Below, piece after piece: positions 31,054 to 40,638 of a stretch of 64,000 bases of DNA. The stretch covers positions 122,036 through 186,035 of the forward strand of contig JAUVAS010000001.1 in NCBI GenBank assembly GCA_030591585.1, read 5' to 3'. How positions within the stretch are numbered: the stretch's first letter is position 1; each line of letters starts with the position of its first letter. The translations under genes were made by a program, and so were the position numbers. The notes below the pieces were generated by a model. That model worked only from the letters and a program-made list of their open reading frames with translations. It was not told the origin of the DNA and did no database searches. This DNA is from Flavobacterium sp. (lineage in GTDB: Bacteria; Bacteroidota; Bacteroidia; Flavobacteriales; Flavobacteriaceae).

Positions 31054-32325
31054 TTAATACACTTTTCCATCAAAATAATCTCTTGCAATACCTTCTCTAA
31101 AGTCAGGGTGTGCAATTTCGGTTAAAGCCTTAACACGTTGTTTAATTGTTTTTCCGTAGAGGTTAGCAACACCATATTCGGTCACCACATAATGTATATG
31201 TGCTCTTGTAGTTACCACTCCGGCACCTGGTTTTAAAAAAGGAACAATTCTATTTACCCCTTTTTTTGTTACAGAAGGCAAAGCGATTATTGCTTTTCCT
31301 CCTTCACTTAACGAGGCACCACGAATAAAATCCATCTGCCCTCCTACACCACTGTACATTCTTGATCCAATAGAATCGGCACATACCTGCCCAGTAACAT
31401 CAATCTCAATAGCAGAATTTATCGCCACCATTCTAGGGTTTTGCATAATTATTCCCACATTATTTACAAAATCTGCTTCTCGCATTTCAATAAATGGGTT
31501 GTCGTCTACATACTCAAATAAACGTTTAGAGCCCATTAAAAACGTAGCCATTGCTCTACCAGGATTAATCCCTTTATAATTTCCATTAATGACATCGTTT
31601 AAGATTAAATCGATGACCCCGTCTGAAAACATTTCGGTATGTAAACCAAGATCTTTATGGTTTCCTAAGCGAGTTAATACAGCATTTGGGATATTTCCAA
31701 TTCCCATTTGTAGCGTACTTTTGTCTTCAATTAATTCAGCAATAAAATCACCAATTTTCTCTTCACTCTCGGTAGGTTTAGCGGGCTCATGATAATGTAG
31801 GGGTTCGTCTACTTCAACAAAAGTATCAAACTCTGTATAGTGAATAATACCGTCACCGTGAGTACGAGGCATATTTGGATTTATTTGTGCAATTACATGT
31901 TTTGCATTTCCAATTGCCGCTAATGTTGCTGCTACTGTAACACCTAATGAACAATATCCATGTTTATCTGGTGGCGAAACCTGAATTAAAGCAATATCTA
32001 AAGGGATGATATTTTTTTTAAATAATAAAGGCAATTCACTTAAAAAAACGGGAGTGTAAGATCCGTTTCCAGCCTTTAAAGTATGTCTAACATTAGGGCC
32101 AATGAAAAATGAATTTACATGAAAACTTTTACTATATTTTGGATCTGCATAAGGAGCATCTCCTTCAATATGAAGGTGGCAAACCTCAACGTTTCGAAGC
32201 TCTTCATGCCTTGCAGACATCGCATTAATTAGGGCTTGTGGCGCTGCTGCTGCTGCTTGAATATACACACGGTCATTAGATTTAATAACCTTAACAGCTT
32301 CTTCTGGTGTTTTAGATTTATACAT
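31054..32325 (-). CDS. Acetyl-CoA hydrolase/transferase family (4-hydroxybutyrate CoA-transferase-like)
   Basis: LQMGIGNIPNAVL, HTEMFSDGVIDL, VTTRAHIHYVVTEYGVANLYGKTIKQR, IAHPDFRE. Confidence 0.92.
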   Translation of the reverse strand: MYKSKTPEEAVKVIKSNDRVYIQAAAAAPQALINAMSARHEELRNVEVCHLHIEGDAPYADPKYSKSFHVNSFFIGPNVRHTLKAGNGSYTPVFLSELPLLFKKNIIPLDIALIQVSPPDKHGYCSLGVTVAATLAAIGNAKHVIAQINPNMPRTHGDGIIHYTEFDTFVEVDEPLHYHEPAKPTESEEKIGDFIAELIEDKSTLQMGIGNIPNAVLTRLGNHKDLGLHTEMFSDGVIDLILNDVINGNYKGINPGRAMATFLMGSKRLFEYVDDNPFIEMREADFVNNVGIIMQNPRMVAINSAIEIDVTGQVCADSIGSRMYSGVGGQMDFIRGASLSEGGKAIIALPSVTKKGVNRIVPFLKPGAGVVTTRAHIHYVVTEYGVANLYGKTIKQRVKALTEIAHPDFREGIARDYFDGKVY

Positions 32326-32479
32326 AACAATTTCTTTAATTTATGACAAAGGTACTATAGAAAAAACATCAAAAAACTGTTAATTGTCATATTTTTATTG
32401 TGAGGAGATATTACTTATTTTTTCCATAAAATAAATAGATTTTTTCGGAATAGTTTTTGTAATAAATGACAAAACTAAA

Positions 32480-33025
32480 TTGATAATTATGAAACATAAT
32501 AAACTAGTTCTTTTTATAACAATAGTATTTACCTCTTTTTGCTTTTCTCAAAATCAAAAAAAAGAGACGTTTGTTTTTTTACAAGTAGCGCCATTTATTT
32601 CTGGAGAAAACTCTAAAGATATTGGAGCTATTGGAATTGCTGGTTTTGAGGTTTTTGTCACTAATAATATCTCTGTAGCAACAGGTGTTTTCTCCTCTAA
32701 TAACACGATGTTTAAAAACAATAACGGGACAACTATTCATTCATACGGTATCTTGCCTTCTGTTCAATATTATATAATTAACAAATCAAAATTTAATGTT
32801 TTTTGCACATTAGGCTATGGGTTTGGGTTTGAAGACTTAACGCGTTCTGCTATACAAAATAGTGCGTTAACCATAGTTAACATTGGCTTAGGAGGAAATT
32901 ATAGTATTATGAATAACCTTTATTTAAAGTTAACTATTCCATATTTTTATGCAAAAAATATTACAATAAATAAAAAAGCATTAGAAGGAATTACTCCGTT
33001 CTTTGGTGTAAATTATAAACTATAG
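32480..33025 (+). CDS. Putative outer-membrane beta-barrel protein
   Basis: Signal peptide followed by alternating barrel-like strands (NIGLGGNYSIMNNLYLKLTIPYFYAKN). Confidence 0.6.
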   Translation: MIIMKHNKLVLFITIVFTSFCFSQNQKKETFVFLQVAPFISGENSKDIGAIGIAGFEVFVTNNISVATGVFSSNNTMFKNNNGTTIHSYGILPSVQYYIINKSKFNVFCTLGYGFGFEDLTRSAIQNSALTIVNIGLGGNYSIMNNLYLKLTIPYFYAKNITINKKALEGITPFFGVNYKL

Positions 33026-33102
33026 AAAGTTACTAAATGTCATTATTTTAGAAATAATCTAACTTCATTTTGTACATTTATAACGTATTAAATAGTCATA
33101 CT

Positions 33103-33615
33103 ATGAAAAGATTACAATTAGTTTCGGGTGTTATAGGAATGGTTTTTCTAAGTGTTTTGTTTTTTAATTGTGCTGGGTTAAAAAAAGACAATTCAGAATA
33201 CGCATTTGCACAAAACCCTCCTTTTTCAATAGAAGAAGTTTATAGTCAAAAATGGATGGCAGGTGTTGAAGAAGGTGGATCAGGAATACAGATGTATATA
33301 ACTATTAAAAATTTAGAACCTGAAACCCTCATAAATAAAATCTATTTCAGAAATAAAATAGCATCTGCTGAAGAAAAGAGAAACAATAATTTTGTTGGAT
33401 ATTTCACGAATAAACAACTAGAGATCATTATGGACAGTGATGTCACTAATGAAGCAAATAATACGCCTCCACAGAAATCTCCTTTTCAGTTAGATGAAAA
33501 CGAAGCGGTGTTAAGTTACATTTACAAGGGGGTAGAATATTATTTTAAACTTTCTAATATCGAGGAGAAAGAAGTAATAGCCTATCCAAGTAGCAATCCC
33601 AATAATGGCAATTAA
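33103..33615 (+). CDS. Conserved hypothetical lipoprotein-like protein
   Basis: MKRLQLVSGVIGMVFLSVLFFNCAGLKK lipobox-like; preferred start ATG 33103. Confidence 0.6.
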   Translation: MKRLQLVSGVIGMVFLSVLFFNCAGLKKDNSEYAFAQNPPFSIEEVYSQKWMAGVEEGGSGIQMYITIKNLEPETLINKIYFRNKIASAEEKRNNNFVGYFTNKQLEIIMDSDVTNEANNTPPQKSPFQLDENEAVLSYIYKGVEYYFKLSNIEEKEVIAYPSSNPNNGN

Positions 33616-33667
33616 TATTGCACCACCCACAGAAATTCAATACTTTTAAAAATTAAAATTCAAGGGA

Positions 33668-35134
33668 TTGGGCGTCTTTAAAAAACTTTTTAAACAAACA
33701 TTTATTTATGGTTTAGCAACGGTATTGCCTCGTGCATTGGCAATATTTTTAGTGCCGTTGTATGTGTTGGTTTTAGGAAAAGAACAGTTCGGGATTTATG
33801 CTTCTTTAATGGCATTTTTAATCCTAGGAAATGTGATGCTTTCCTATGGTATGGAAACTGCCTTTTTTAGATTTATTAATAACGATGAATTTAATAAAAG
33901 CAACGTACAATCTACTGCACTAACTTCACTAACTATTACAACACTTCTATTTCTATCTATTGCCTTATTTACAAGGGAACAACTAGCGTCTTTTTTAGAT
34001 TTTAAAACTGAATATATCACCTACGGACTTCTAATTTTAGCACTAGACGCCTTAGTAGTAATCCCATTTGTATGGTTTCGGGCTCATGAAAAACCAATGT
34101 GTTATGCCGTTATTAAAATAGTTAATGTGAGTATAAATTTAGGGTTTAATTTATTTTTCTTTTTGGTAGTACCCATTTTGGCTGAAAAAAACACGGACTC
34201 CATCTGGAACTCAATATATATAGAAGAAGGCAAAGTAGCGTATGTATTTATAGCGAACTTAATTGCTAGCGTAATTACATTTTTAATTTTAGTACCCACC
34301 TATTTTAAAATAAAGTTCTCTCTTAATCGTATTATTTTGAAGAAAATGTTGCGGTATGCATTTCCTGTTTTAGTTGCAGGAATTGCTTTTTCTATCAATG
34401 AAGCCTTCGATAAAATCTTATTGAAATACCTATTGCCTTCAGATATAGCTGAAGCTCAGGTTGGTATTTACGCAGCCTGCTACAAACTAGGAGTTTTCAT
34501 GACACTTTTTGCAACCGCTTTTAGATTGGGAATAGAGCCTTTTTTCTTTAATCATTCAAAAAATGAAAATGCCAAAGAAACCTACGCGACCATCACCAAA
34601 TATTTTACAATAATTGGAAGCTTAATTCTTCTGTTTGTGGTGGTTTATCTAGATGTTTTTAAACGAATATTAATTCCAGATAGTTCCTTTTGGGAGGCGC
34701 TAGTTATTGTCCCCATTATATTACTAGCCAATTTATGTTTAGGGATTTATCACAACCTTTCGGTTTGGTATAAGGTTACAGACAAAACAAAATTTGGAGC
34801 GTATATCTCGGTAATTGGAGCGTTAATCACTTTGACGCTTAATTTTGTATTGATCCCTATTATTAGCTATAAAGGGTCTGCTATTGCAACTTTAGCGGCT
34901 TATGGGAGTATGATGGTGATCTCCTATTTTATAGGAAAGAAACATTATGCCGTTCCGTACGATCTAAAAAAAACAGGATTTTATCTATTGCTATCTGTTG
35001 TATTTTCGGTACTTTCATTTTATATTTTTGACGGAGATTTATGGATAGGAACGGCACTATTATTGGTGTTTGTTTTACTGATATATTTTTCTGAAAAGAA
35101 GGAAATAAAACAAATTTTGAAACAGAATAATTAA
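33668..35134 (+). CDS. Polysaccharide/lipid flippase (oligosaccharide flippase family)
   Basis: KLFKQTFIYGLATVLPRALAIFLVPLYVLVLGKEQFGIYA; multiple TM segments; TTG start. Confidence 0.9.
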   Translation: MGVFKKLFKQTFIYGLATVLPRALAIFLVPLYVLVLGKEQFGIYASLMAFLILGNVMLSYGMETAFFRFINNDEFNKSNVQSTALTSLTITTLLFLSIALFTREQLASFLDFKTEYITYGLLILALDALVVIPFVWFRAHEKPMCYAVIKIVNVSINLGFNLFFFLVVPILAEKNTDSIWNSIYIEEGKVAYVFIANLIASVITFLILVPTYFKIKFSLNRIILKKMLRYAFPVLVAGIAFSINEAFDKILLKYLLPSDIAEAQVGIYAACYKLGVFMTLFATAFRLGIEPFFFNHSKNENAKETYATITKYFTIIGSLILLFVVVYLDVFKRILIPDSSFWEALVIVPIILLANLCLGIYHNLSVWYKVTDKTKFGAYISVIGALITLTLNFVLIPIISYKGSAIATLAAYGSMMVISYFIGKKHYAVPYDLKKTGFYLLLSVVFSVLSFYIFDGDLWIGTALLLVFVLLIYFSEKKEIKQILKQNN

Positions 35135-35136
35135 TA

Positions 35137-35166
35137 TGTCATTCAGAGCGATAGCGAAGAATCTCT
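35137..35166. repeat. Dispersed repeat TGTCATTCAGAGCGATAGCGAAGAATCTCT
   Basis: Second copy of the element at 11992. Confidence 0.8.
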
Positions 35167-35244
35167 AAATAATATTAATTTTAAAAAGATTGACAATAAA
35201 AATAAAAAGATGTGATTTATCACGTTTGGTTTAAAAAAGAAACA

Positions 35245-35709
35245 ATGAATAAAAATCAAGAGATACCCGTTTTCACGAGTATTAAAATAATAAACAAATC
35301 CAATCACGAGTTACCTAATTACGAAACCAATGCTTCGGCGGGGATGGATTTACGTGCAAATCTAACAGAATCGATAAGATTAAAACCCCTAGAAAGAACC
35401 ATTGTTAAAACAGGTCTTTTTATAGAACTCCCCGTTGGGATTGAAGCACAAGTACGCCCTCGTAGCGGATTGGCAGCAAAAAAAGGGGTTACTGTTTTAA
35501 ATGCTCCTGGCACCATAGATGCAGATTATCGTGGTGAAATAGGCGTGATTTTAGTCAACCTTTCTACCGAAGATTTTACTATTGAAAACGGAGAACGAAT
35601 TGCGCAATTAATTATCGCTAAACATGAACGCGCAGATTGGGAGGAAGTTGATGTGTTGGGTGAAACGGCTAGAGGTGAAGGGGGATTTGGGAGTACTGGG
35701 GCGAAATAA
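35245..35709 (+). CDS. dut: Deoxyuridine 5'-triphosphate nucleotidohydrolase
   Basis: [64 protein letters not shown]. Start uncertain (see finding). Confidence 0.95.
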   Translation: MNKNQEIPVFTSIKIINKSNHELPNYETNASAGMDLRANLTESIRLKPLERTIVKTGLFIELPVGIEAQVRPRSGLAAKKGVTVLNAPGTIDADYRGEIGVILVNLSTEDFTIENGERIAQLIIAKHERADWEEVDVLGETARGEGGFGSTGAK

Positions 35710-35798
35710 TGGAATTATTCCATTGTTATATAGGAATTATTCCATAACTTTAACAGCTTCCCCCATTGAATAATATTTTAATAACTTATTTAAGTTAT
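35709..35798. promoter_or_regulatory. Cluster of palindromes upstream of the fused RM gene
   Basis: ATGGAATTATTCCAT (35709-35723), AGGAATTATTCCAT (35732-35745), ATAACTTA-TT-TAAGTTAT (35781-35798). Confidence 0.6.
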
Positions 35799-35851
35799 GC
35801 GATTTAAGCAGATTCATTTTATAAATTTGTATTGAAAAACTTAACCAGAAA

Positions 35852-38800
35852 ATGCCTTATAAAAATTTAATATTAAAACTTGGTTTTTTTCCTAAAGAAA
35901 ACACCTCGGGTATTTTTATTAAAAAATATACTGATGGATATGCTATTGAAATAGATTTTGAAAAAGAAAATTTCAACTACGGAAATAAAATAACCGCAGA
36001 AAGTAAGACAACACAAAATTTTTCCCAAGCTGAAAACTGGGTTGTTTTAGAATGTGTAGATAGGCTTTTAGAAAAAGGATATAACCCTAAAGATATTATA
36101 TTAGAAAAAACGTTTCCTTCTGGTCACGGGCATTCAGGAAGATTAGATGTTTTAGTTAAAAAAGATAAGAAAGCTTTTTTAATGATAGAATGTAAAACCT
36201 ACGGGAAAGAATATGACAAAGAACTAGCAAATATCAATAAAAAAGGAGGACAACTTTTCACATACTTTCAAAATGACACCAATACAGAATTTTTAATGCT
36301 TTATGCTTCATCCCTAATTGATGGAAATCTTATTTATAAAAATGAAATTATAAAAATTGAAGACAATTATAGAACCGCTGGTAATGTAGAAGATGTTTTT
36401 AATAGGTGGAATAAAGTAAGTAACCAAAATGGTATTTTTGAGGATTGGGTTGATGCGTATAATTTTCAAAATAAATTACTCACACAAAGAGAGTTAAAAT
36501 CATTAAACAAAGAAGATAGTGAATTTATTTTTTACGAATTCCTTTCTATTTTAAGGAGACATTCTGTTTCTGACAAACCAAATGCTTTTAATAAAATTTT
36601 TAATCTATTTCTTGCAAAAATATTTGATGAAAAGAAAAAACCAAATGACGAATTAGATTTTCAATGGCGAGAAAAAAGAGATACTCCTGTAGATTTTCAA
36701 ATACGATTGATAAATCTTTACAAAGAAGGAATGTTTACTTTTTTAGAAAAGGAAGTTGCGGGTATTAATGAAGACGATTTTAAATATTTCCCTCCAGAAA
36801 AAATAGAAGCACAAAAGAAAAAATGGTTAATGTTTAATAATGTCTTTGCAATAAAAGAAGTTGTTGATAATGAGTCTTTTAATGACAATCAAATCGTATT
36901 AAAAGAAGTTGTAGAGTTATTGCATAAATACCAAATTCGGTATCCAAGAAGACAACAGCATTTAAGCGATTTTTTTGAAAGATTATTAACTACTGGTTTA
37001 AAACAAGAGGCAGGGCAATTTTTTACACCTCCACCAATTACTAAATTCATTATAAAATCACTTCCTGTAGAAAATGAAATAAAAAAAGCATTAGACAACC
37101 CAGTAGCAGAATTACCTGCTGTAATAGATTATGCAGTTGGTAGTGGACACTTTATTACAGAAATGTTAGAGGAGTATCAAACCATTATTGATAACTTAGA
37201 AACAGATAGTTTTTATCCAGAAGTAGCAAAAAAAGTAAAAAACTGGGTATCAGATAAATACGATTGGGCTTCAAAATATGTATATGGAATAGATAAAGAT
37301 TACCGCTTGGTAAAAGTTGCTAAAGTTGGTTGTTATTTCTATGGTGATGGATTGGCACAAATTATTCACGGAGATGGTTTAGATAATTTTAAAAACTCAA
37401 AAAGTTACAGAGGTTTACTAAAACAAAAAGAAGATAAACCAAATAATGGCAAGTTTTCTTTTGTAATTTCTAACCCTCCGTATTCGGTAAGTTCTTTTAA
37501 ATCTAATCTTAAAAATGCTAATGCAGATAATGATTTTGAACTATTTAAATACTTAACAGATAGGAGTTCAGAAATTGAATGTTTGTTTGTAGAACGGACT
37601 AAACAACTCTTAAAAGAAGGCGGAATAGCAAGTATTGTGTTACCAAGTTCTATTTTAAGTAATACAGGCATTTATACCAAAGCGAGAGAAATTATATTAA
37701 AAGACTTTGATATTGTAGCTATTACAGAATTAGGTTCTGGAACCTTTATGGCAACAGGAACAAATACGGTTGTACTATTTTTAAAACGCAGAAAAAATAC
37801 ATTTGCCGAAGACATACAAGAAAAAGCAAACAATGCTTTTTCCAATATTAAAGATGTTACCATAAACGGTATTGAAAACCCAATAAACAAATATGTTGCA
37901 CACGTTTGGGAAGGTGTTTCGTTAGATGATTATAAAACATTATTAAAACAACAACCTAACAAACTTATTGAACAACACGAAATTTACCAAGAGTATAAAA
38001 AGAAAATAAAAGCAAAAAACGAAGCTGAAAAAAGAGTTAAAATAATAGCCTTAGAAAAAGAGAAGTTCTTTTATTTTATATTGGCTTACACTCAAAAAGT
38101 AGTGTTGGTAAAAACAGGCAGTAAAAAAGAAGAAAAACGCTTTTTAGGTTATGAGTTTAGCAACCGTAGAGGTAGTGAAGGCATACACCCAATACAAAGA
38201 GGTAAAAGCATAGACGAATGTACAAGCCTTTTTGCAAATGAAGATAATGTAGAAAAAGCAAATTACTATATTAAAAAAGCATTTACTGATAATGCATTTG
38301 ATTTAAAAATACCAGAACATTTACAAAAGAATATAAGCTATCAAAACTTGGTGGATATGCTTACGTTTGATAGAATAGATTTTGAAAAAAACATTTCACT
38401 TTCTTCTAAAAAAAAAGTTGATTTTGAAGCGGTTTGGAAAACTAATAAATTAGAATTTTTAAGTGATATTTCTCAAATTAAAAAAGGTAAAACGATAACA
38501 GAAGCTAAATCAATTAAAGGTGTAATACCTGTTATTGCAGGCGGGAAATCTCCTGCCTATTATCATAATGAGTTTAACAGAAATGGGAATGTAATTACAA
38601 TAAGTGCTTCAGGTGCTTATTCTGGATTTGTAAATTATTTTGACAATCCAATATTTGCATCTGATTGTAATACAGTAATTTCTAAAGATGAAAATATTAT
38701 TTCTACAAAATTACTTTTTTACTTTTTAAAATCAATACAACAAATAATTTACGGTTTACAAAGAGGGCAAGCACAACCTCACGTATATGGAGATGATTTA

Positions 38801-39508
38801 TCAAAAATTAAAATCCCACTGCCACCAAAAAACATACAAGAAAAAATAGTTTCTGAAATTGAGGTTTTAGAGAAAAAAGAACGAAAGACTGTTGAGGAGA
38901 TTGAGAACTTGAAAAATATAATCCCTAAATTAATAAATAGTTTAAAAAACAACAAGTTAGAGCGATTAGAAAATTTAGCAACTGTTTCTTCGGGAGGAAC
39001 TCCGTCAATGAAAGTACTTGGTTATTGGAAAAATGGAACTATTCCTTGGTTAAAGTCAGAAGTATGCAAAGAAAAAGATGTTCTTTTAGCTGAAAATTTT
39101 ATTTCAGAATTAGGTTACCAAAAATCAAGTGCAAAAATGTTAGATATTGATTCTACATTAATAGCTTTGGTTGGTGCTACAAAAGGAAAAACAGCATTTT
39201 TAAAATTTAAAGCCACTACAAATCAAAATATTGCAGGTATTTCATCTATTGATAAAAACATAATACTTAACAGGTATATCTATAATGTTTTAAAAACAAT
39301 GTATTTAGAAATTATTAAAGATTTAAGTCAATACGATATGCTTAATTTAACAATGATTAGAAATATAAAAATCCCATTACCGACAATCCAAGACCAACAA
39401 AAAATAGTTTCGAAAATTTCAACAATAGAAACTAAAATCACTTCTTTAGAAAAAGAAATTTCGTTAATACCACAACAAAAAGAAACTGTTCTAAAAAAAC
39501 ATTTATAA
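35852..39508 (+). CDS. Fused restriction-modification protein: N-terminal PD-(D/E)XK nuclease, N6-adenine methylase, C-terminal HsdS-like specificity domains (type IIG/I-like)
   Basis: GRLDVLVKKDKKAFLMIECKT (nuclease), AGQFFTPPPITKFI, VIDYAVGSGHFITEML and VISNPPYSVSSF (methylase), two half-S domains ending IKIPLPPKNIQEKIVSEIE and IKIPLPTIQDQQKIVSKIS. Confidence 0.9.
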   Translation: MPYKNLILKLGFFPKENTSGIFIKKYTDGYAIEIDFEKENFNYGNKITAESKTTQNFSQAENWVVLECVDRLLEKGYNPKDIILEKTFPSGHGHSGRLDVLVKKDKKAFLMIECKTYGKEYDKELANINKKGGQLFTYFQNDTNTEFLMLYASSLIDGNLIYKNEIIKIEDNYRTAGNVEDVFNRWNKVSNQNGIFEDWVDAYNFQNKLLTQRELKSLNKEDSEFIFYEFLSILRRHSVSDKPNAFNKIFNLFLAKIFDEKKKPNDELDFQWREKRDTPVDFQIRLINLYKEGMFTFLEKEVAGINEDDFKYFPPEKIEAQKKKWLMFNNVFAIKEVVDNESFNDNQIVLKEVVELLHKYQIRYPRRQQHLSDFFERLLTTGLKQEAGQFFTPPPITKFIIKSLPVENEIKKALDNPVAELPAVIDYAVGSGHFITEMLEEYQTIIDNLETDSFYPEVAKKVKNWVSDKYDWASKYVYGIDKDYRLVKVAKVGCYFYGDGLAQIIHGDGLDNFKNSKSYRGLLKQKEDKPNNGKFSFVISNPPYSVSSFKSNLKNANADNDFELFKYLTDRSSEIECLFVERTKQLLKEGGIASIVLPSSILSNTGIYTKAREIILKDFDIVAITELGSGTFMATGTNTVVLFLKRRKNTFAEDIQEKANNAFSNIKDVTINGIENPINKYVAHVWEGVSLDDYKTLLKQQPNKLIEQHEIYQEYKKKIKAKNEAEKRVKIIALEKEKFFYFILAYTQKVVLVKTGSKKEEKRFLGYEFSNRRGSEGIHPIQRGKSIDECTSLFANEDNVEKANYYIKKAFTDNAFDLKIPEHLQKNISYQNLVDMLTFDRIDFEKNISLSSKKKVDFEAVWKTNKLEFLSDISQIKKGKTITEAKSIKGVIPVIAGGKSPAYYHNEFNRNGNVITISASGAYSGFVNYFDNPIFASDCNTVISKDENIISTKLLFYFLKSIQQIIYGLQRGQAQPHVYGDDLSKIKIPLPPKNIQEKIVSEIEVLEKKERKTVEEIENLKNIIPKLINSLKNNKLERLENLATVSSGGTPSMKVLGYWKNGTIPWLKSEVCKEKDVLLAENFISELGYQKSSAKMLDIDSTLIALVGATKGKTAFLKFKATTNQNIAGISSIDKNIILNRYIYNVLKTMYLEIIKDLSQYDMLNLTMIRNIKIPLPTIQDQQKIVSKISTIETKITSLEKEISLIPQQKETVLKKHL

Positions 39509-39517
39509 TTTAACAAA

Positions 39518-39540
39518 GTTACCCGTTTTCACGGGCATGA
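39518..39540. repeat. Hairpin repeat ttACCCGTTTTCACGGGcatga
   Basis: CCCG...CGGG hairpin; related copies at 35261 and 11337. Confidence 0.65.
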
Positions 39541-39541
39541 T

Positions 39542-40558
39542 ATGAAAATAATAGTCCCAATGGCAGGCCGTGGTTCACGCCTTCGCCCACATACGTTAAC
39601 AGTTCCAAAACCATTAATTCCTGTTGCAGGAAAACCAATTGTCCATCGCTTGGTGGCAGATATTGCTAATTTATTGGATGAGCCTATTGAAGAAATCGCT
39701 TTTATTTTAGGAGACCCTGCTTGGTTTGGTGACGAGGTTGTAGAAAGTTTAAAAAAATTAGCAGAAAGTTTAGGTGCAAAAGCAAGTATTTACAGACAGT
39801 TAAAGCCGTTGGGGACGGGTCATGCAATTATGTGTGCCGAGCCATTGCTTTCGGGCCCTGCCGTGATTGCGTATGCTGACACCTTGATTAGAGCAGATTT
39901 TAATTTAGACAAAGAAGCAGACAGTGTTATTTGGACCAAAAAAGTAGATAATCCAGAGGAATATGGTGTGGTAAAACTAAACGAAAAAGATGAAATTATT
40001 GAGTTGGTAGAAAAACCCGAAGCCTTTATAAGTGATCAGGCAGTAATAGGGATTTACTATTTTAAAGAGGTGGCGGATCTTAAAAACGAATTGCAATTTG
40101 TCTTAGATAATAACATCATCAACGGAGGAGAATACCAAATCAACGATGGGATTAAACGAATGATGGCTGACGGTAAAGTGTTTAAAACCGGAACGGTAGA
40201 TGAATGGATGGACTGCGGAAATAAAGAAATCACCATTGAAACCAACCGTAGAATGTTAGGTTTTTTAGCTGAAGGCGATGAAAAAACAGTTTCAGAAAAC
40301 ATCAAGATGGAGAACTCAAAAATTATAGCCCCCTGTTTTATTGCTGAAGGAGTAGTGCTTAAAAATAGTACTGTTGGGCCTTATGCATCTATTGGAGAGA
40401 ATACCACTATCGAAAACAGTAACGTTAAAAATAGTATAATCCAAACCAACACCCTGATAAAAAACGCTACTTTGGACAGCGCAATGATTGGGAATCATGC
40501 GATTTTTGACGGTAATTTTACCAATGTGAGTATTGGAGATTTTTCGGCTTTGAAGTAA
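39542..40558 (+). CDS. Sugar-phosphate nucleotidyltransferase
   Basis: MKIIVPMAGRGSRLRPHTLTVPKPLIPVAGKPIVHRLV; hexapeptide C-terminus. Confidence 0.92.
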   Translation: MKIIVPMAGRGSRLRPHTLTVPKPLIPVAGKPIVHRLVADIANLLDEPIEEIAFILGDPAWFGDEVVESLKKLAESLGAKASIYRQLKPLGTGHAIMCAEPLLSGPAVIAYADTLIRADFNLDKEADSVIWTKKVDNPEEYGVVKLNEKDEIIELVEKPEAFISDQAVIGIYYFKEVADLKNELQFVLDNNIINGGEYQINDGIKRMMADGKVFKTGTVDEWMDCGNKEITIETNRRMLGFLAEGDEKTVSENIKMENSKIIAPCFIAEGVVLKNSTVGPYASIGENTTIENSNVKNSIIQTNTLIKNATLDSAMIGNHAIFDGNFTNVSIGDFSALK

Positions 40559-40607
40559 CATATAAAATGATATCTAAAATGGTGTTGAAGGGTTTTAACT
40601 ATAATTA

Positions 40608-40632
40608 AGGTCTCGACTGCGACCGACCAGAC
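40608..40632. repeat. Dispersed repeat fragment aggtctcgactgcgaccgaccagac
   Basis: Resembles a common flavobacterial intergenic repeat; non-coding gap. Confidence 0.4.
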
Positions 40633-40638
40633 AAAAAT

